DNA of 64,000 nucleotides, from positions 1 to 64,000 of IMG/VR virus record IMGVR_UViG_3300010399_000031; one strand, 5' to 3'. Below are positions 20,101 through 27,901 of the stretch, piece by piece. Each line of letters opens with the position of its first letter. Position 1 is the first letter of the stretch. The DNA comes from a virus. Below the pieces are notes generated by a model, which was not told where the DNA came from, searched no databases, and was given only the letters and a program-made list of their open reading frames with translations. Position numbers and translations under genes: made by a program.

Positions 20101-21492
20101 CTTGGCCACTTGTCGACTAAAGATTGCCGGACCTTGCATGTCTTTGAGTCGATCTTTCTGAATGGTGCGGTCAAGTCCGCCATTCATCATGATCGCATCG
20201 CGCAACATATCCTGGATGGGGCCGGGGACATAGCGTAACCAACCGGGCAGGTTGTCAAAGCCTTGTGCCCAATCTTTCGCTTTACCAGGCAAGTTCGTTG
20301 CGTGATATTGCACCATGTTACCGATGCGTCCGCCCCGGCGCAAAAACTCCGCGATTTTTCCATCTTTCGGAAGTCGCTTTTTGATCCACTTGATCGCATG
20401 CGTACCGGCAGCTTGAGCGGCCATCCCCGATGCACCTTGCATCAAGATTTCTTCCGGCCGCATCCCCGTCATCTCAGCTAAGCTGACGATGTCCGCTGTA
20501 CTCTCCAGCCCTTGCAACCCCTGGGAGGCGCCCCATGCAAAGTCTTTAACGCGCTGACCCATCACCTTACGCAGATTTTCACCCGTCTTACGAATGAAAT
20601 CTGCCCGCGCACCGAGTAGGCCACTGCCGAACGAATCGACTGCGCCCATGAACTTATTGCGCGCCATCTGCTTAAGCCGTTCCGATTCGGTAATCTTCAC
20701 GTACTCAGGCAGTGCTGTGTTCTTGATGATCTTCTGGTAAGCCTCGGTGGCTACCTCGTTCATACGGCGTTGCTCAACAACGATGTCACGCAGCGCGTAG
20801 AACGAACGGAATTGCAACTCCAAAGACTTACGATGATAAGCCGAGGTGACGTTATTTTGATACGCCGCCAATTGCGCTACCGACAACCGGATCTGGTTAA
20901 GCTGACCCATGCTGTCTTTGTGACGGATCTGATCGATCCCTTCGCGAATTTTACTGCGCGAGTCTTCCGATTGCTGACGCTTCGCTTCGCTAATGACCTG
21001 GTGCTTAAGTACCTCTGCCACTTGCGCTTGCAGCATCGATTCACGCTGCGCTTCGGCATCAACGTAAGATGCGCCCGGTTCAATCGAGCGGCCAAACTTC
21101 TTCAGTTTTTCTGCCAGTCCTTTGGGCAGATATTTATCAATCGGTTCTTCCATTCGCTGAACAACGCGCTTCATGTCGTTCAGCAAAGGCTTCATTTCCC
21201 GTGAGGTCTCATCGTATAGACTCTTCAGGGTGCTCGACGCTTCATCAGCAATGTCGAGTGCCGTGCCGTAACCTTTGGGTAAATCACTACGAATGGTGCG
21301 GCGCCAGTAATTGTTATCCAAGAGACCTTGACTACCAACTGCACCTTTGAGCGCCGTCTTTGAAAGACTTAATGCCGCTTGACGAGCGCTGCGCTTATCG
21401 TCACGTTCTCCGAATGCTTTAAACTCGGGAATGTCCAGCGAATCATCGAAGCTGAAATCATTTCCGGTTTCAAACTTAATTTTCCCAGCCAT
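14200..21492 (-). CDS. Giant tail protein with lytic transglycosylase domain (phiKZ gp181-like)
   Basis: At 2430 aa this is the largest gene in the window. Residues about 2018-2190 form an SLT-type lytic transglycosylase: MAAIESGFKA holds the likely catalytic Glu near residue 2052, followed by GLYQFITSTW and, further on, YAAHFFGAGTA. Such domains cut peptidoglycan during DNA entry. Residues 1-900 are helical and Arg/Lys-rich, about 1110-1125 carry DVNGDGIREG (an EF-hand-like loop), about 1415-1510 are Gly/Ala-rich and hydrophobic, and about 2190-2340 are a Ser/Gly-rich linker. In phiKZ the equivalent gp181 neighbours virion polymerase gp180, as here. Length and helical content also fit a tape-measure role. 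GGAG upstream supports the start. Confidence 0.85.
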   Translation of the reverse strand: MAGKIKFETGNDFSFDDSLDIPEFKAFGERDDKRSARQAALSLSKTALKGAVGSQGLLDNNYWRRTIRSDLPKGYGTALDIADEASSTLKSLYDETSREMKPLLNDMKRVVQRMEEPIDKYLPKGLAEKLKKFGRSIEPGASYVDAEAQRESMLQAQVAEVLKHQVISEAKRQQSEDSRSKIREGIDQIRHKDSMGQLNQIRLSVAQLAAYQNNVTSAYHRKSLELQFRSFYALRDIVVEQRRMNEVATEAYQKIIKNTALPEYVKITESERLKQMARNKFMGAVDSFGSGLLGARADFIRKTGENLRKVMGQRVKDFAWGASQGLQGLESTADIVSLAEMTGMRPEEILMQGASGMAAQAAGTHAIKWIKKRLPKDGKIAEFLRRGGRIGNMVQYHATNLPGKAKDWAQGFDNLPGWLRYVPGPIQDMLRDAIMMNGGLDRTIQKDRLKDMQGPAIFSRQVAKSITEVIPGYLARIFRELQVMRTGNEGIELTHYDFMSNKFSAKSAVRKKLFETVIDKSSSQMLNSDMEGLLNEIDPDKKLSVGARAALRKQLLRDNLYNRSGSTEQYTDAFNHHFGHSTELANHFAGRYGKDSDRDYSKRVQFATKHTAIGQGIKLAREDIQDLVNAGLLDEVKSLGLVDKFGNIDIDRIANYHLDNQYSPEQGMRSALRRASRKRGGAAQAGMRGAGTRHATTNVFNAAPSYEASYDRSTAGGQNFTEVIDAIKANNSLSMLEKVNQTLLRIEEEIQRGVLVYNGGDVGGMGMMGEPRPGGPGGPGVLDRSLRQNWRMGQEHLKGLGQRAWQWWKQPGWGTAQWGKRHEHWDNITNKVGSWWQSAKDKWEDMKEVYIDGELKPRLTAWGFKAGLYYDGPITDAKRKVIHSWKEIKGAVYDELGNIILDPQQAAKAFIRTTAGKKLLAAKNWLLDKGKELFTQARSGTLSAYGAVRTGLHKAQEYLDAQDVFTLDDLKNPKLQAIVMRAKGYRSVHRPDKYVMTPADIDGPVMDLKGEQVLTDNHLRVGLCDRFGRPLLTGKLRLMQFGKDTMQMAFQKVQNGWNMAKEFLSGKWAGFKNWFKVDGIAFSGGKTIIERLTEIRDLLKERLPRRRRTLGDVNGDGIREGSYEDEVKHGVAGTVAHGESAADAERAAEQKLGASGFSIFGAGAAGLKALRDAWRQRKAGATAEEKAGGLGSTLANYGGYALDALTLIPGGKLLRGAGRGIWGALRGGGRLAGKGLEASGDLLKAANAARMAGQGGLVGTMEAMRAAKGIKAAHEAEEILQAARAAGLSAEEAEALAADALHGGKAAEAVGLGKQVRGRILSLLKRGGSAAWKGAGSLYELNRAGNVSTARLAGRGFGMLGRGLGAGLRLGARGLWGATKLGVTKGVPWLARDLTKNGLRFGSMLGRGALGLAKAGGGLGLGLGVDLAAHYANTHGHHGIGSALNTAGTAITGYGLASTAAGLMGIEGGALGLGGAILGAVGAPVLIGAGLLAAGAYGAYKLYKYAKRKKLTELSNLRYIQYGFSPKDEAHADAIFKLEDMLEPNVQFHVSGVPTLTNKGLKEEDLLSPFGVDIGDKEQKTKWLQWFSLRFKPVFLVHMQAMRRVSEQAKSLRDVESFKPAQKKMYVQVASYPGGPYKYMTAPFPHMDGLETSDADVAQYAKTLMASIESKVKSDPDAAKEPASMPKVKTVAEVQAEATTAQGLGLKGKSTNWQPLKDLAGTAAGAQAGASAAGSLITMKGNFDAAHLTTGATLDGLSTIRFKTYGLKDMNIEKVKTLLVLENAVMKDIDIGSNFHATYKGDIKRTFAEQAPAFGVNGPSSTDAYSWIAWFNLRFLPTFLNYLSAVCSTAKKTDPRAAVLALKADQMLDVAAAIRTSSGKSGSVWSVAQMPWPKYEANVDVSSTDENYAGLQDRATRTKLDEIKGTPGAGESDSSKGSAAGSAQQSWLSKKWSELTTGADGKKNWLGRAADAVGNAFGGVGKSYSDAAGAGAFGASQGIAIQASSSGTGGSVNSLPDPKGDGSWAALKDLILAAAKMVGVDPKLMATMAAIESGFKATVKAGTSTATGLYQFITSTWNEVIKKYGSKYGILPGTPRTNPKANALMGAEFTKDNINILSRGLGRQPTAGEVYAAHFFGAGTALKLLKGNPNQVAAQLLPEQAAKNRNIFYEGQRERTVGEVVQYLNALVANKGRQFGIGTAGGEQLTASDAGSTTGKPPSGVGAAPVGAVSTKDNNGADRFNAPGSRPVGSSVGTGSPMGFGGSSGPPVAAAAALGAGNTVFDAMGGNGKPLSSSSTGTTGAGAKDPFAIPEMGPGAAMGTGFSPDAARSATDLLATRRAQQASSQATLPDGGLAAQQLSVSKEMLAQLQLLVKYAAQSVNQDQKTGASQVSTGNDSDSMQNTIASRKAASSQPQPMKRSPVSMAKPNFNA

Positions 21493-21562
21493 AACTGTGG
21501 CTCCGTATATTGCTGAGGGAAACGTCCCTCACTCATAAGTTTTCGATTCAAAAAGGATAGCG

Positions 21563-23194
21563 ATGAGCGCGAAACTCGATATCCCGTTCAATTTGACACT
21601 CTTGCAACTGACTCCGGCTAAGCTGCACCTGATGCGGCCGGTGAAAGTGCTTGACAGTTTCGATGGTACGGGCAGCAATTTTCATCCCGATGGGTTGTTC
21701 AGTACCGAGATTTTTGGCCGGGTCGGAGACGAGCTGCGTTCGCGCCGCTTTTCCTACATCGACATCAAGATCTCGATTTTCCACCCGATCATTTATCGCG
21801 CACTGGCGGATTTGAAACAGCTGTACATGGGCATTATCGCTGGCACTGAATATGCCGTGTTCGATGATGAGGAAAAGGACTTCGCTCGGTCGGACTCAGT
21901 GCATGGGAAAACGGGGTTTCAGTTCTTTGTCTCCAACTGGAAACGTATCGAGTGGAAGGACACCAAATCGGTATCACGTGAACACAACATCAAGCTTATT
22001 CAGATGTATCAGGATAAGTGCATGATTGACCATGTGGTGGTCTTGCCCGCTGGTTTGCGCGATATGGAGATTTTGGCAGACGGTCGCCCGCAGGAAGACG
22101 AAGTCAATTCGCTCTATCGGCGACTACTGATGGTGGCCAATACGATCAGCGACGCTTCGATTGCGCATAACCCTGAGGTGATCAACAATACGCGCTTCAC
22201 ACTTCAAAAGAGCTTCAATCAGATTTACTCGACCTACGAGGAGATGATTGCGGGTCGCCGTAAGTTGATTCAAAACCGTTGGGTCTCGCGCCGTATCTTT
22301 AACGGCACGCGAAATGTGATTACCGCAGCGGACACGGCAGTTGCGTACCTAGGTGCACCAGGTGGTATGAGTATCAACGATACGGGTGTTGGCTTGTATC
22401 AGACACTTAAGATGCTGCTACCGGTATCGAAGTATTTGCTGCGCACAAGCTTTCTATCCACGGTTTTTGTAGCAGCCGATCAACCGGCGCAATTGGTGAA
22501 CAAAAAGACTCTCAAAGCTGAACCGGTAACCCTCAAACCGACAATGTACGATCGCTGGATGACCGATGAAGGGCTTGAAAAAGTCATCGCAGCTTTTGCC
22601 CATGAGGACAATCGCCACAAACACTTGGAGTTAGAGAACCACTATCTGGGTCTGATTTACAAGGGACCCGATGGCACATTTCGTTTGATGCACGATATCG
22701 ATGAAGTGCCGCAAGGGCGCGAGAAGAAAGACGTTCACCCCCTCACCTTTTGTGAGTTGCTGTACTGCTCAACGTATTTTGCGCTCAATAAATATCCAGT
22801 CTTTGTGACGCGTTACCCGGTCACAGGAATTGGCTCGATCTATCCGTCGATGGTTTTCTGTCAGACGACGATCAAATACGAAAAGCGCCACGAGTTATCC
22901 CTCAACTGGGATCCGATGGGTGAGGAGCGTACCGCTTATCAATTTCCCATCACAGGAAGCGCATTTGTCAACACATTGATTCCTCATCCAGCTAAACTCG
23001 TGGGTCTGGGTGCTGACTTTGATGGAGATACGTGTTCAGGTAACTCGATCTACACGAAAGAAGCGGTCGATGAAGTACATCGCTTTTTACAGACCGTGCG
23101 CGCTTATGTCAACACCAATGGCGAGTTTATGGCCTCCACCTCTACCGATACGGTAGAACTCGTCTTGCACAATTTCACTGGGGTTAAAGAATGA
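21563..23194 (+). CDS. Virion RNA polymerase beta' subunit, N-terminal fragment (phiKZ gp180-like)
   Basis: Residues 483-489 read GADFDGD, the Mg-binding catalytic signature of multisubunit RNA polymerase beta' subunits (D485, D487, D489 as the aspartate triad). The usual first residue Asn is Gly here. The N-terminal block GRVGDELRSRRFSYIDIK corresponds to the 'FGHIEL' region. The protein stops about 55 residues after the triad, so the C-terminal half of beta' must be a separate gene, as in phiKZ; no such gene is in this window. AAAGGA precedes the start. The stop overlaps the beta start as ATGA, implying coupled translation. Assignment to the virion rather than the non-virion enzyme rests on the neighbouring gp181-like gene. 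Confidence 0.9.
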   Translation: MSAKLDIPFNLTLLQLTPAKLHLMRPVKVLDSFDGTGSNFHPDGLFSTEIFGRVGDELRSRRFSYIDIKISIFHPIIYRALADLKQLYMGIIAGTEYAVFDDEEKDFARSDSVHGKTGFQFFVSNWKRIEWKDTKSVSREHNIKLIQMYQDKCMIDHVVVLPAGLRDMEILADGRPQEDEVNSLYRRLLMVANTISDASIAHNPEVINNTRFTLQKSFNQIYSTYEEMIAGRRKLIQNRWVSRRIFNGTRNVITAADTAVAYLGAPGGMSINDTGVGLYQTLKMLLPVSKYLLRTSFLSTVFVAADQPAQLVNKKTLKAEPVTLKPTMYDRWMTDEGLEKVIAAFAHEDNRHKHLELENHYLGLIYKGPDGTFRLMHDIDEVPQGREKKDVHPLTFCELLYCSTYFALNKYPVFVTRYPVTGIGSIYPSMVFCQTTIKYEKRHELSLNWDPMGEERTAYQFPITGSAFVNTLIPHPAKLVGLGADFDGDTCSGNSIYTKEAVDEVHRFLQTVRAYVNTNGEFMASTSTDTVELVLHNFTGVKE

Positions 23195-26100
23195 TTTATT
23201 ACGACCTCTTTTTCCGTAAGTTCGGCATTCGACGTGTCGATAAGTTGCTCTCTCCGCCGCTGGCCGCGACGCGTCTGATGGAGTTACCGCTGCTTTCGAT
23301 CTACCACTATCTGGGATCGAACACCGGGGTCGATGTGGCGCCTTCCTCGAACGAATACCTCTTTCGCAACATCACGCGCTCGATCGCCATTCAACACATC
23401 ACGGAGCCAGGGGCCCGTCTTGGCTTGCCGCAAAAGCACGTGGTGAGTTGGCCCCAGGTCATTCGTCACTACCAGTCGCGCAATCGTCGTTTTCAACAAA
23501 TCAGTAAGCTCGCGCAGTATGAAAACACACCGATGACATTGGTGGTGCAAAACTACGGATTTATTCCGTTGGGGTTAAAGTACCAGCGTAACGTGCTCAG
23601 TGCGTATTACCAATGGCATAATCAGCAAGCGGCATTGTGGGATCGAGTAGCAATGTTAGCTGGTGAGAGTGTGCGTAATCAGTTTGTTAAGTTTAACTTA
23701 CCGACAACATTGCCGTCGGTGGGCGACTTGCAACAAGCACAAGCGAAGATGAATGCCACCACCATTCATCATGTCTACGAACCCGATGCTTTTGTGATCT
23801 TGGAGCTGTGGAAGTGGTTGGGCGATTACCGCTCTGAGTCGCTGCTTGCACGAGTGCCGGAAGACAAACTCTCGAAAGTGAACATCATCTTCGAGGAGTC
23901 AGGCCGCTGGTTGATGCTTAACCTGGGTTTGCTCAATAGCTGGCGCAACACCCCGAAGGTGGAGTTGACCAAACTGGCTGAAGGACAAAACCCGAACCAC
24001 TCGGGTATCGATTCGCACCAGTTGCAACGTCGTTTTCTTGGGATGCTGATGCGGCTTTTCCAAGCGCGTTCGGTTTCGAATAAGGATCTCGGAGAAGACG
24101 TCGTCAATGAGGATAGCGACGGAAAAAAATCCGACGGTAGTGAAGAAGCTACACTGACCGCTCCGGTGTCTTCGCTACCAAAGGTCAACCCGGTAACCGG
24201 CAGCACAAGCACGGCGTTGGTCGACACGCAAGTGCGCACCAACCCGCTCGACATTCTCAACCCGAATCGGGATGAGCAGCAAACGCAGACACAGCTGCAT
24301 TTGAGCGTTGAGCAAGAGCGTCAACTCGAAGCGGATCTGTTGGAGCTGGATCGTATCAGTAAGGCGGTGATTCAGCGGCGCAAAGAGATGATGGAGTTCA
24401 TGGTCGAAAACGACGAAGAACCCCTATCTGCCACGCAAGGGATGCGTTTGGGTCAGACGCAAGTATCAAACCCGATACAAGCGCCGCGTAAGCTACCCGA
24501 GCTTAAACCAATCGATCCGAAACCAGAGGTAAGTGCAACCACCCATGATTACACCTCAGGGGTGCAAAAGCTTATCGATCGGCACGCTGAGCAAGGTATG
24601 CTCTCGGCTGCTGAAGTGCGGCGTTATCAGGAATTGGCACGCAAGCATGAATCGATCACGGCGCCCGATGGTAAGGGTAGCATGAAAGATTTCGTGGTGG
24701 TGCACCCGGAGGCGGTGAAGGTAGAGGCGAAAACCATCCCGGATAAGCCGTCGATTTTCGACAAGAGCATGCTTGCCTCGACGCTACACGAGTTCACCCC
24801 GAAGTATGTGGAAAACGTGTTGCAAAAAGACGTCGCGGCGATGGTGCTGAAGATTCAAGATGCTGGCTACTGCGTGACCGATTACGAAGTCGAACATGTG
24901 GAACAGATCACGGGTGATTACGACATGTACACCTGTCGCGTGACGCCGGTGGAGGGTTCCGCATCCACACTGCGCTGGAAACTGCCGTCGGTGCGAGCCG
25001 ATGGTGTGTTTGTTGCCAATAACGTACCTTACCGGATGCGCACGCAACGCGGGGACTTGCCGATTCGAAAGATCGAAACTTCCCGCGTGGGTCTGACCTC
25101 TTACTACGGGAAAGTGTTTGTCACCCGTAGTGAAAAGAAGGTGAACGACTACGGTGACTGGCTAAGGCGTAACATCATGGCGGCTGGCTTGGACCTGGAT
25201 AACCCGCACGTCAGTGCACTTCACCCAGCTAACGTGTTTGATCATCTCTTTCAAGCACCGCGCCTTTACAGCATCTGTGCCATGGGTTTTCGCGGCTTTA
25301 CGGTGAAACCTGGTGCTTGGCCTGAGAAGGTGAAGTTCAGTAGCCTGGAGTTTAACTTTGACCACACCAAGCGTGAGCAGCTTTACGGTAAAGACGTATT
25401 AGCGCGGGTGGAAAAAGAAGGGGCGTTGATGGTGGGAACCACCGATAAGCGCGATCCGATGATCATGACCGCCGATGGTGGGATCTCGGTGATCGCCGAT
25501 GGTAAGATGATCAATCTCGCCTCGTTCGATGAGTTGTGCGGTTTTGATCCGATGAAAGCGCCGGTCGATTTTGCGGTGGTCTCGGTCTTCGGTCAGAACA
25601 TCCCGCTGGGTGTGGTGCTTGCCTACGAGATGGGACTCTCGTCTTTGCTCAAACACCTTGGGGTAGAACCCAGACGTGTTCCGGCAGGTAAGCGGGTAGG
25701 ATTAACCGGTGAAGAGTACTCGATCGCGTTTGCCGATGAGACGCTTGTGTTTCGCAAGAAAGACAAGTTGCCTGCGATTATCTTGGCAGGCTTTAACGAG
25801 TACTGGAAAGCGGTCAAGCAGTATAGCGTCTACGAGTTCGATAAGCGTGGCGTGTACCTGAATGTGTTGGAAGCATCAGGCGTTGGTTCGCGTTACCTGC
25901 GAGAAATCGATTTACTCTATCAACTCTGGGTAGATCCGATTACCCGTGAGCTGTTGGTGGAGCTGCACGAACCCACTCAGTTCCAGGACATCTTGCTGCG
26001 TGCGGCGGAGTTACTCCTTACCGATACGCACCCGCGCACGCTTGACACCTCTTACCAACGTTTTAAGGGCTATGAGCGTTTTGCAGGGGCCGTTTATACG

Positions 26101-26520
26101 GAACTTGTCAACGCGATTCGTACGCACAATGGGCGTCCGGGTAAGAGCAAGCAGCCGCTCGATTTGAACCCGTTCGAAGTCTGGAAAGCGATCTCTGAAG
26201 ACCCATCGAAGTTGACGGTCAAGGATATCAACCCGATTGAGAACTTGAAACAACAGGAGTCTGTTACCTACTCAGGAACCGGTGGACGCAATTCACGGTC
26301 GATGACGAAAAACACCCGCGCGTACGATGAGAACGACATGGGGGTAATTTCTGAATCCACGGTGGACTCGTCCGATGTGGCGGTGAACACTTACATGAGT
26401 GCGAACCCGCAGTTTGTCTCTTTGCGTGGCTTGACCAAACGCTATGATCTGCACAAAACTGGCGCTACGTCTTTGCTCTCCACCTCGGCCTTGCTCTCCG
26501 TCGCCGCTGACAAAGATGAT
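23191..26520 (+). CDS. Virion RNA polymerase beta subunit, exon 1 (phiKZ gp178-like)
   Basis: This exon encodes 1110 residues. Residues about 600-640 read NNVPYRMRTQRGDLPIRK and then TSRVGLTSYYGKVFV, matching the beta-subunit region before the catalytic core. The first 280 residues are a phage-specific helical domain, and residues about 300-400 an acidic/Gln-rich linker. An in-frame TAA occurs immediately at 26521, the first base of a group I intron. After splicing the reading frame continues ...DKDD-VNISPKRV... at 27902, giving a beta of about 1498 aa. Without splicing only this N-terminal fragment is made. Neighbours are beta' (ATGA overlap) and structural genes. Confidence 0.88.
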
Positions 26521-27901
26521 TAAAGGAATGTTGTGAATAGCAATGAAATCTACTCTTCATCCTATGTTAATCGCTTTTGGGGTGAAGACGTATGGAAAAG
26601 ATCGAACCGGTTGAATCAATTGGTTTTCCAGGTTATTACGAAATTCCGGGGTTTAGTTTTCGATACGCAATTGATCGAGAAGGACGTGTAATTAACAAAT
26701 TGACTCGGAAAGTTCTTTCTGGAAGTGTCAATTCAAAAGGTTACTGCCATTATCGATTAATTGCTAACGATCTTCTGGTCTTAACGATCGGGAGACATAG
26801 GCTCCTGGCTTTCGTATTCAAACACCCTGGTGTTTCGTTAAAAGGTCTTGTGGTTAATCACCTGAACGGGATTCCAGGAGATGATCGTTTGAATAACTTG
26901 GAATGGACAACGCACAAAGGGAACATTGAACACGCAGGTATGTTGGGTCTTACGACCAAATGCATACCGGTATCTGTTCGAGACATCGATACGGGTGTCG
27001 TTATAAAGTTTCCGAGTATCGTTGAGTGTGCTCGTCATTTTGGGGTTACCAAAGATACGATCAATTGGCGTGTAAAAGTAGGTGAGGCGAAACTGTTTCC
27101 AGATCGGAAACAATATCGAACCACACGCGCTGATGATCCGTGGATTTCCCCCGGTAATATGGTGGATGAGAAAGTTGAGTTTGGAAGATCGAGATGCATC
27201 CTACTTCGGTACTTGGATAGCGAAACGGTTGTGGTGTTTCCTCAACTCCAACAATTGGCATCGCATCTCGGTGTCTCACCCGCAACCATCACACTCTGGC
27301 TTAACCAGCCCAATCAACCAGTACTCCCTGGTTGCATCCAGATAAAATTGGCAAGTGATCAGACTCCATGGAGAACGATTGCTGATCCTCGTCTGGAACT
27401 TGAAAACTATACGGGTAAAAAATCCGTCGTGGTGACCAAGACAGCAACCGGAGAATCTAAGATCTTTGATTCAGCTGTGGAATGTGCAAGAAGCATGGGA
27501 ATATTGCCAACCACCCTGAATCTCCGACTGAAATCGAAGGGAACAAAAACTTTCTCTGATGGTTTTAGTTATTGCTACTATTCAGATATTCCAAGGTCCT
27601 ACTCGACGGTAACGTTGAGATAGAATGCTCTCTAATTGCTGGAACCCCCTTAGAGCTGATTCACCAAAGCGAAGTGCGAAAGCACAGACGTTACGGTTGG
27701 AAAACGAATCAGATTGGGCAATCAGCAGCCAAGCCTCCCTGCGCAAGCGAGAGGAAGGTTCAACGACTAACCGCTTATCACGGTGTACCTGACCAAGTGG
27801 CAGGGAAATGGGAGCCGTCCTAAATGGACGAAGATATAGTCTGGACATTCAGGGAAATCCTGAAGCAGCACGTAATGGTGCGGCCTAGAATAACGACCTA
27901 G
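26521..27901 (+). mobile_element. Group I intron in the virion RNA polymerase beta gene
   Basis: Conserved core elements are readable: P (TAATTGCTGGAA, 27633-27644), Q (CAATCAGCAGCC, 27719-27730), R (GTTCAACGACTA, 27758-27769) and S (AAGATATAGTC, 27831-27841). The exon ends ATGAT and can pair with GTTGT at 26530-26534 across a 9-nt loop, placing the usual U.G pair at the 5' splice site. The intron's last base is G (27901). Removing 1381 nt joins beta exons in frame. The open reading frame for an HNH enzyme fills the 5' part, upstream of P3. This is a self-splicing intron by every motif I can check by eye. Confidence 0.92.
26592..27623 (+). CDS. Intron-encoded HNH homing endonuclease with NUMOD repeats
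   Basis: The N-terminal 60 residues look like a NUMOD4 DNA-binding module (GFPGYYEIPGFSFRYAIDRE). The HNH core is VVNHLNGIPGDDRLNNLEW with the flanking TTHKGNIEHA typical of phage homing enzymes. Three NUMOD1-like helix-turn-helix repeats follow (near FPSIVECARHFGVTKDTI, FPQLQQLASHLGVSPATI and FDSAVECARSMGILPTTL), an unusually long DNA-reading tail. The gene lies wholly inside the group I intron, ending 10 nt before core element P. It would cut intron-less alleles of the polymerase gene. Translation may depend on timing of splicing; the ribosome site is GGGGTGAAGACGT. Confidence 0.9.
   Translation: MEKIEPVESIGFPGYYEIPGFSFRYAIDREGRVINKLTRKVLSGSVNSKGYCHYRLIANDLLVLTIGRHRLLAFVFKHPGVSLKGLVVNHLNGIPGDDRLNNLEWTTHKGNIEHAGMLGLTTKCIPVSVRDIDTGVVIKFPSIVECARHFGVTKDTINWRVKVGEAKLFPDRKQYRTTRADDPWISPGNMVDEKVEFGRSRCILLRYLDSETVVVFPQLQQLASHLGVSPATITLWLNQPNQPVLPGCIQIKLASDQTPWRTIADPRLELENYTGKKSVVVTKTATGESKIFDSAVECARSMGILPTTLNLRLKSKGTKTFSDGFSYCYYSDIPRSYSTVTLR

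Noticed and set aside
27572-27848. Short frames on both strands in the 3' part of the intron
   Set aside because: They overlie the group I catalytic core; the RNA structure explains the sequence.
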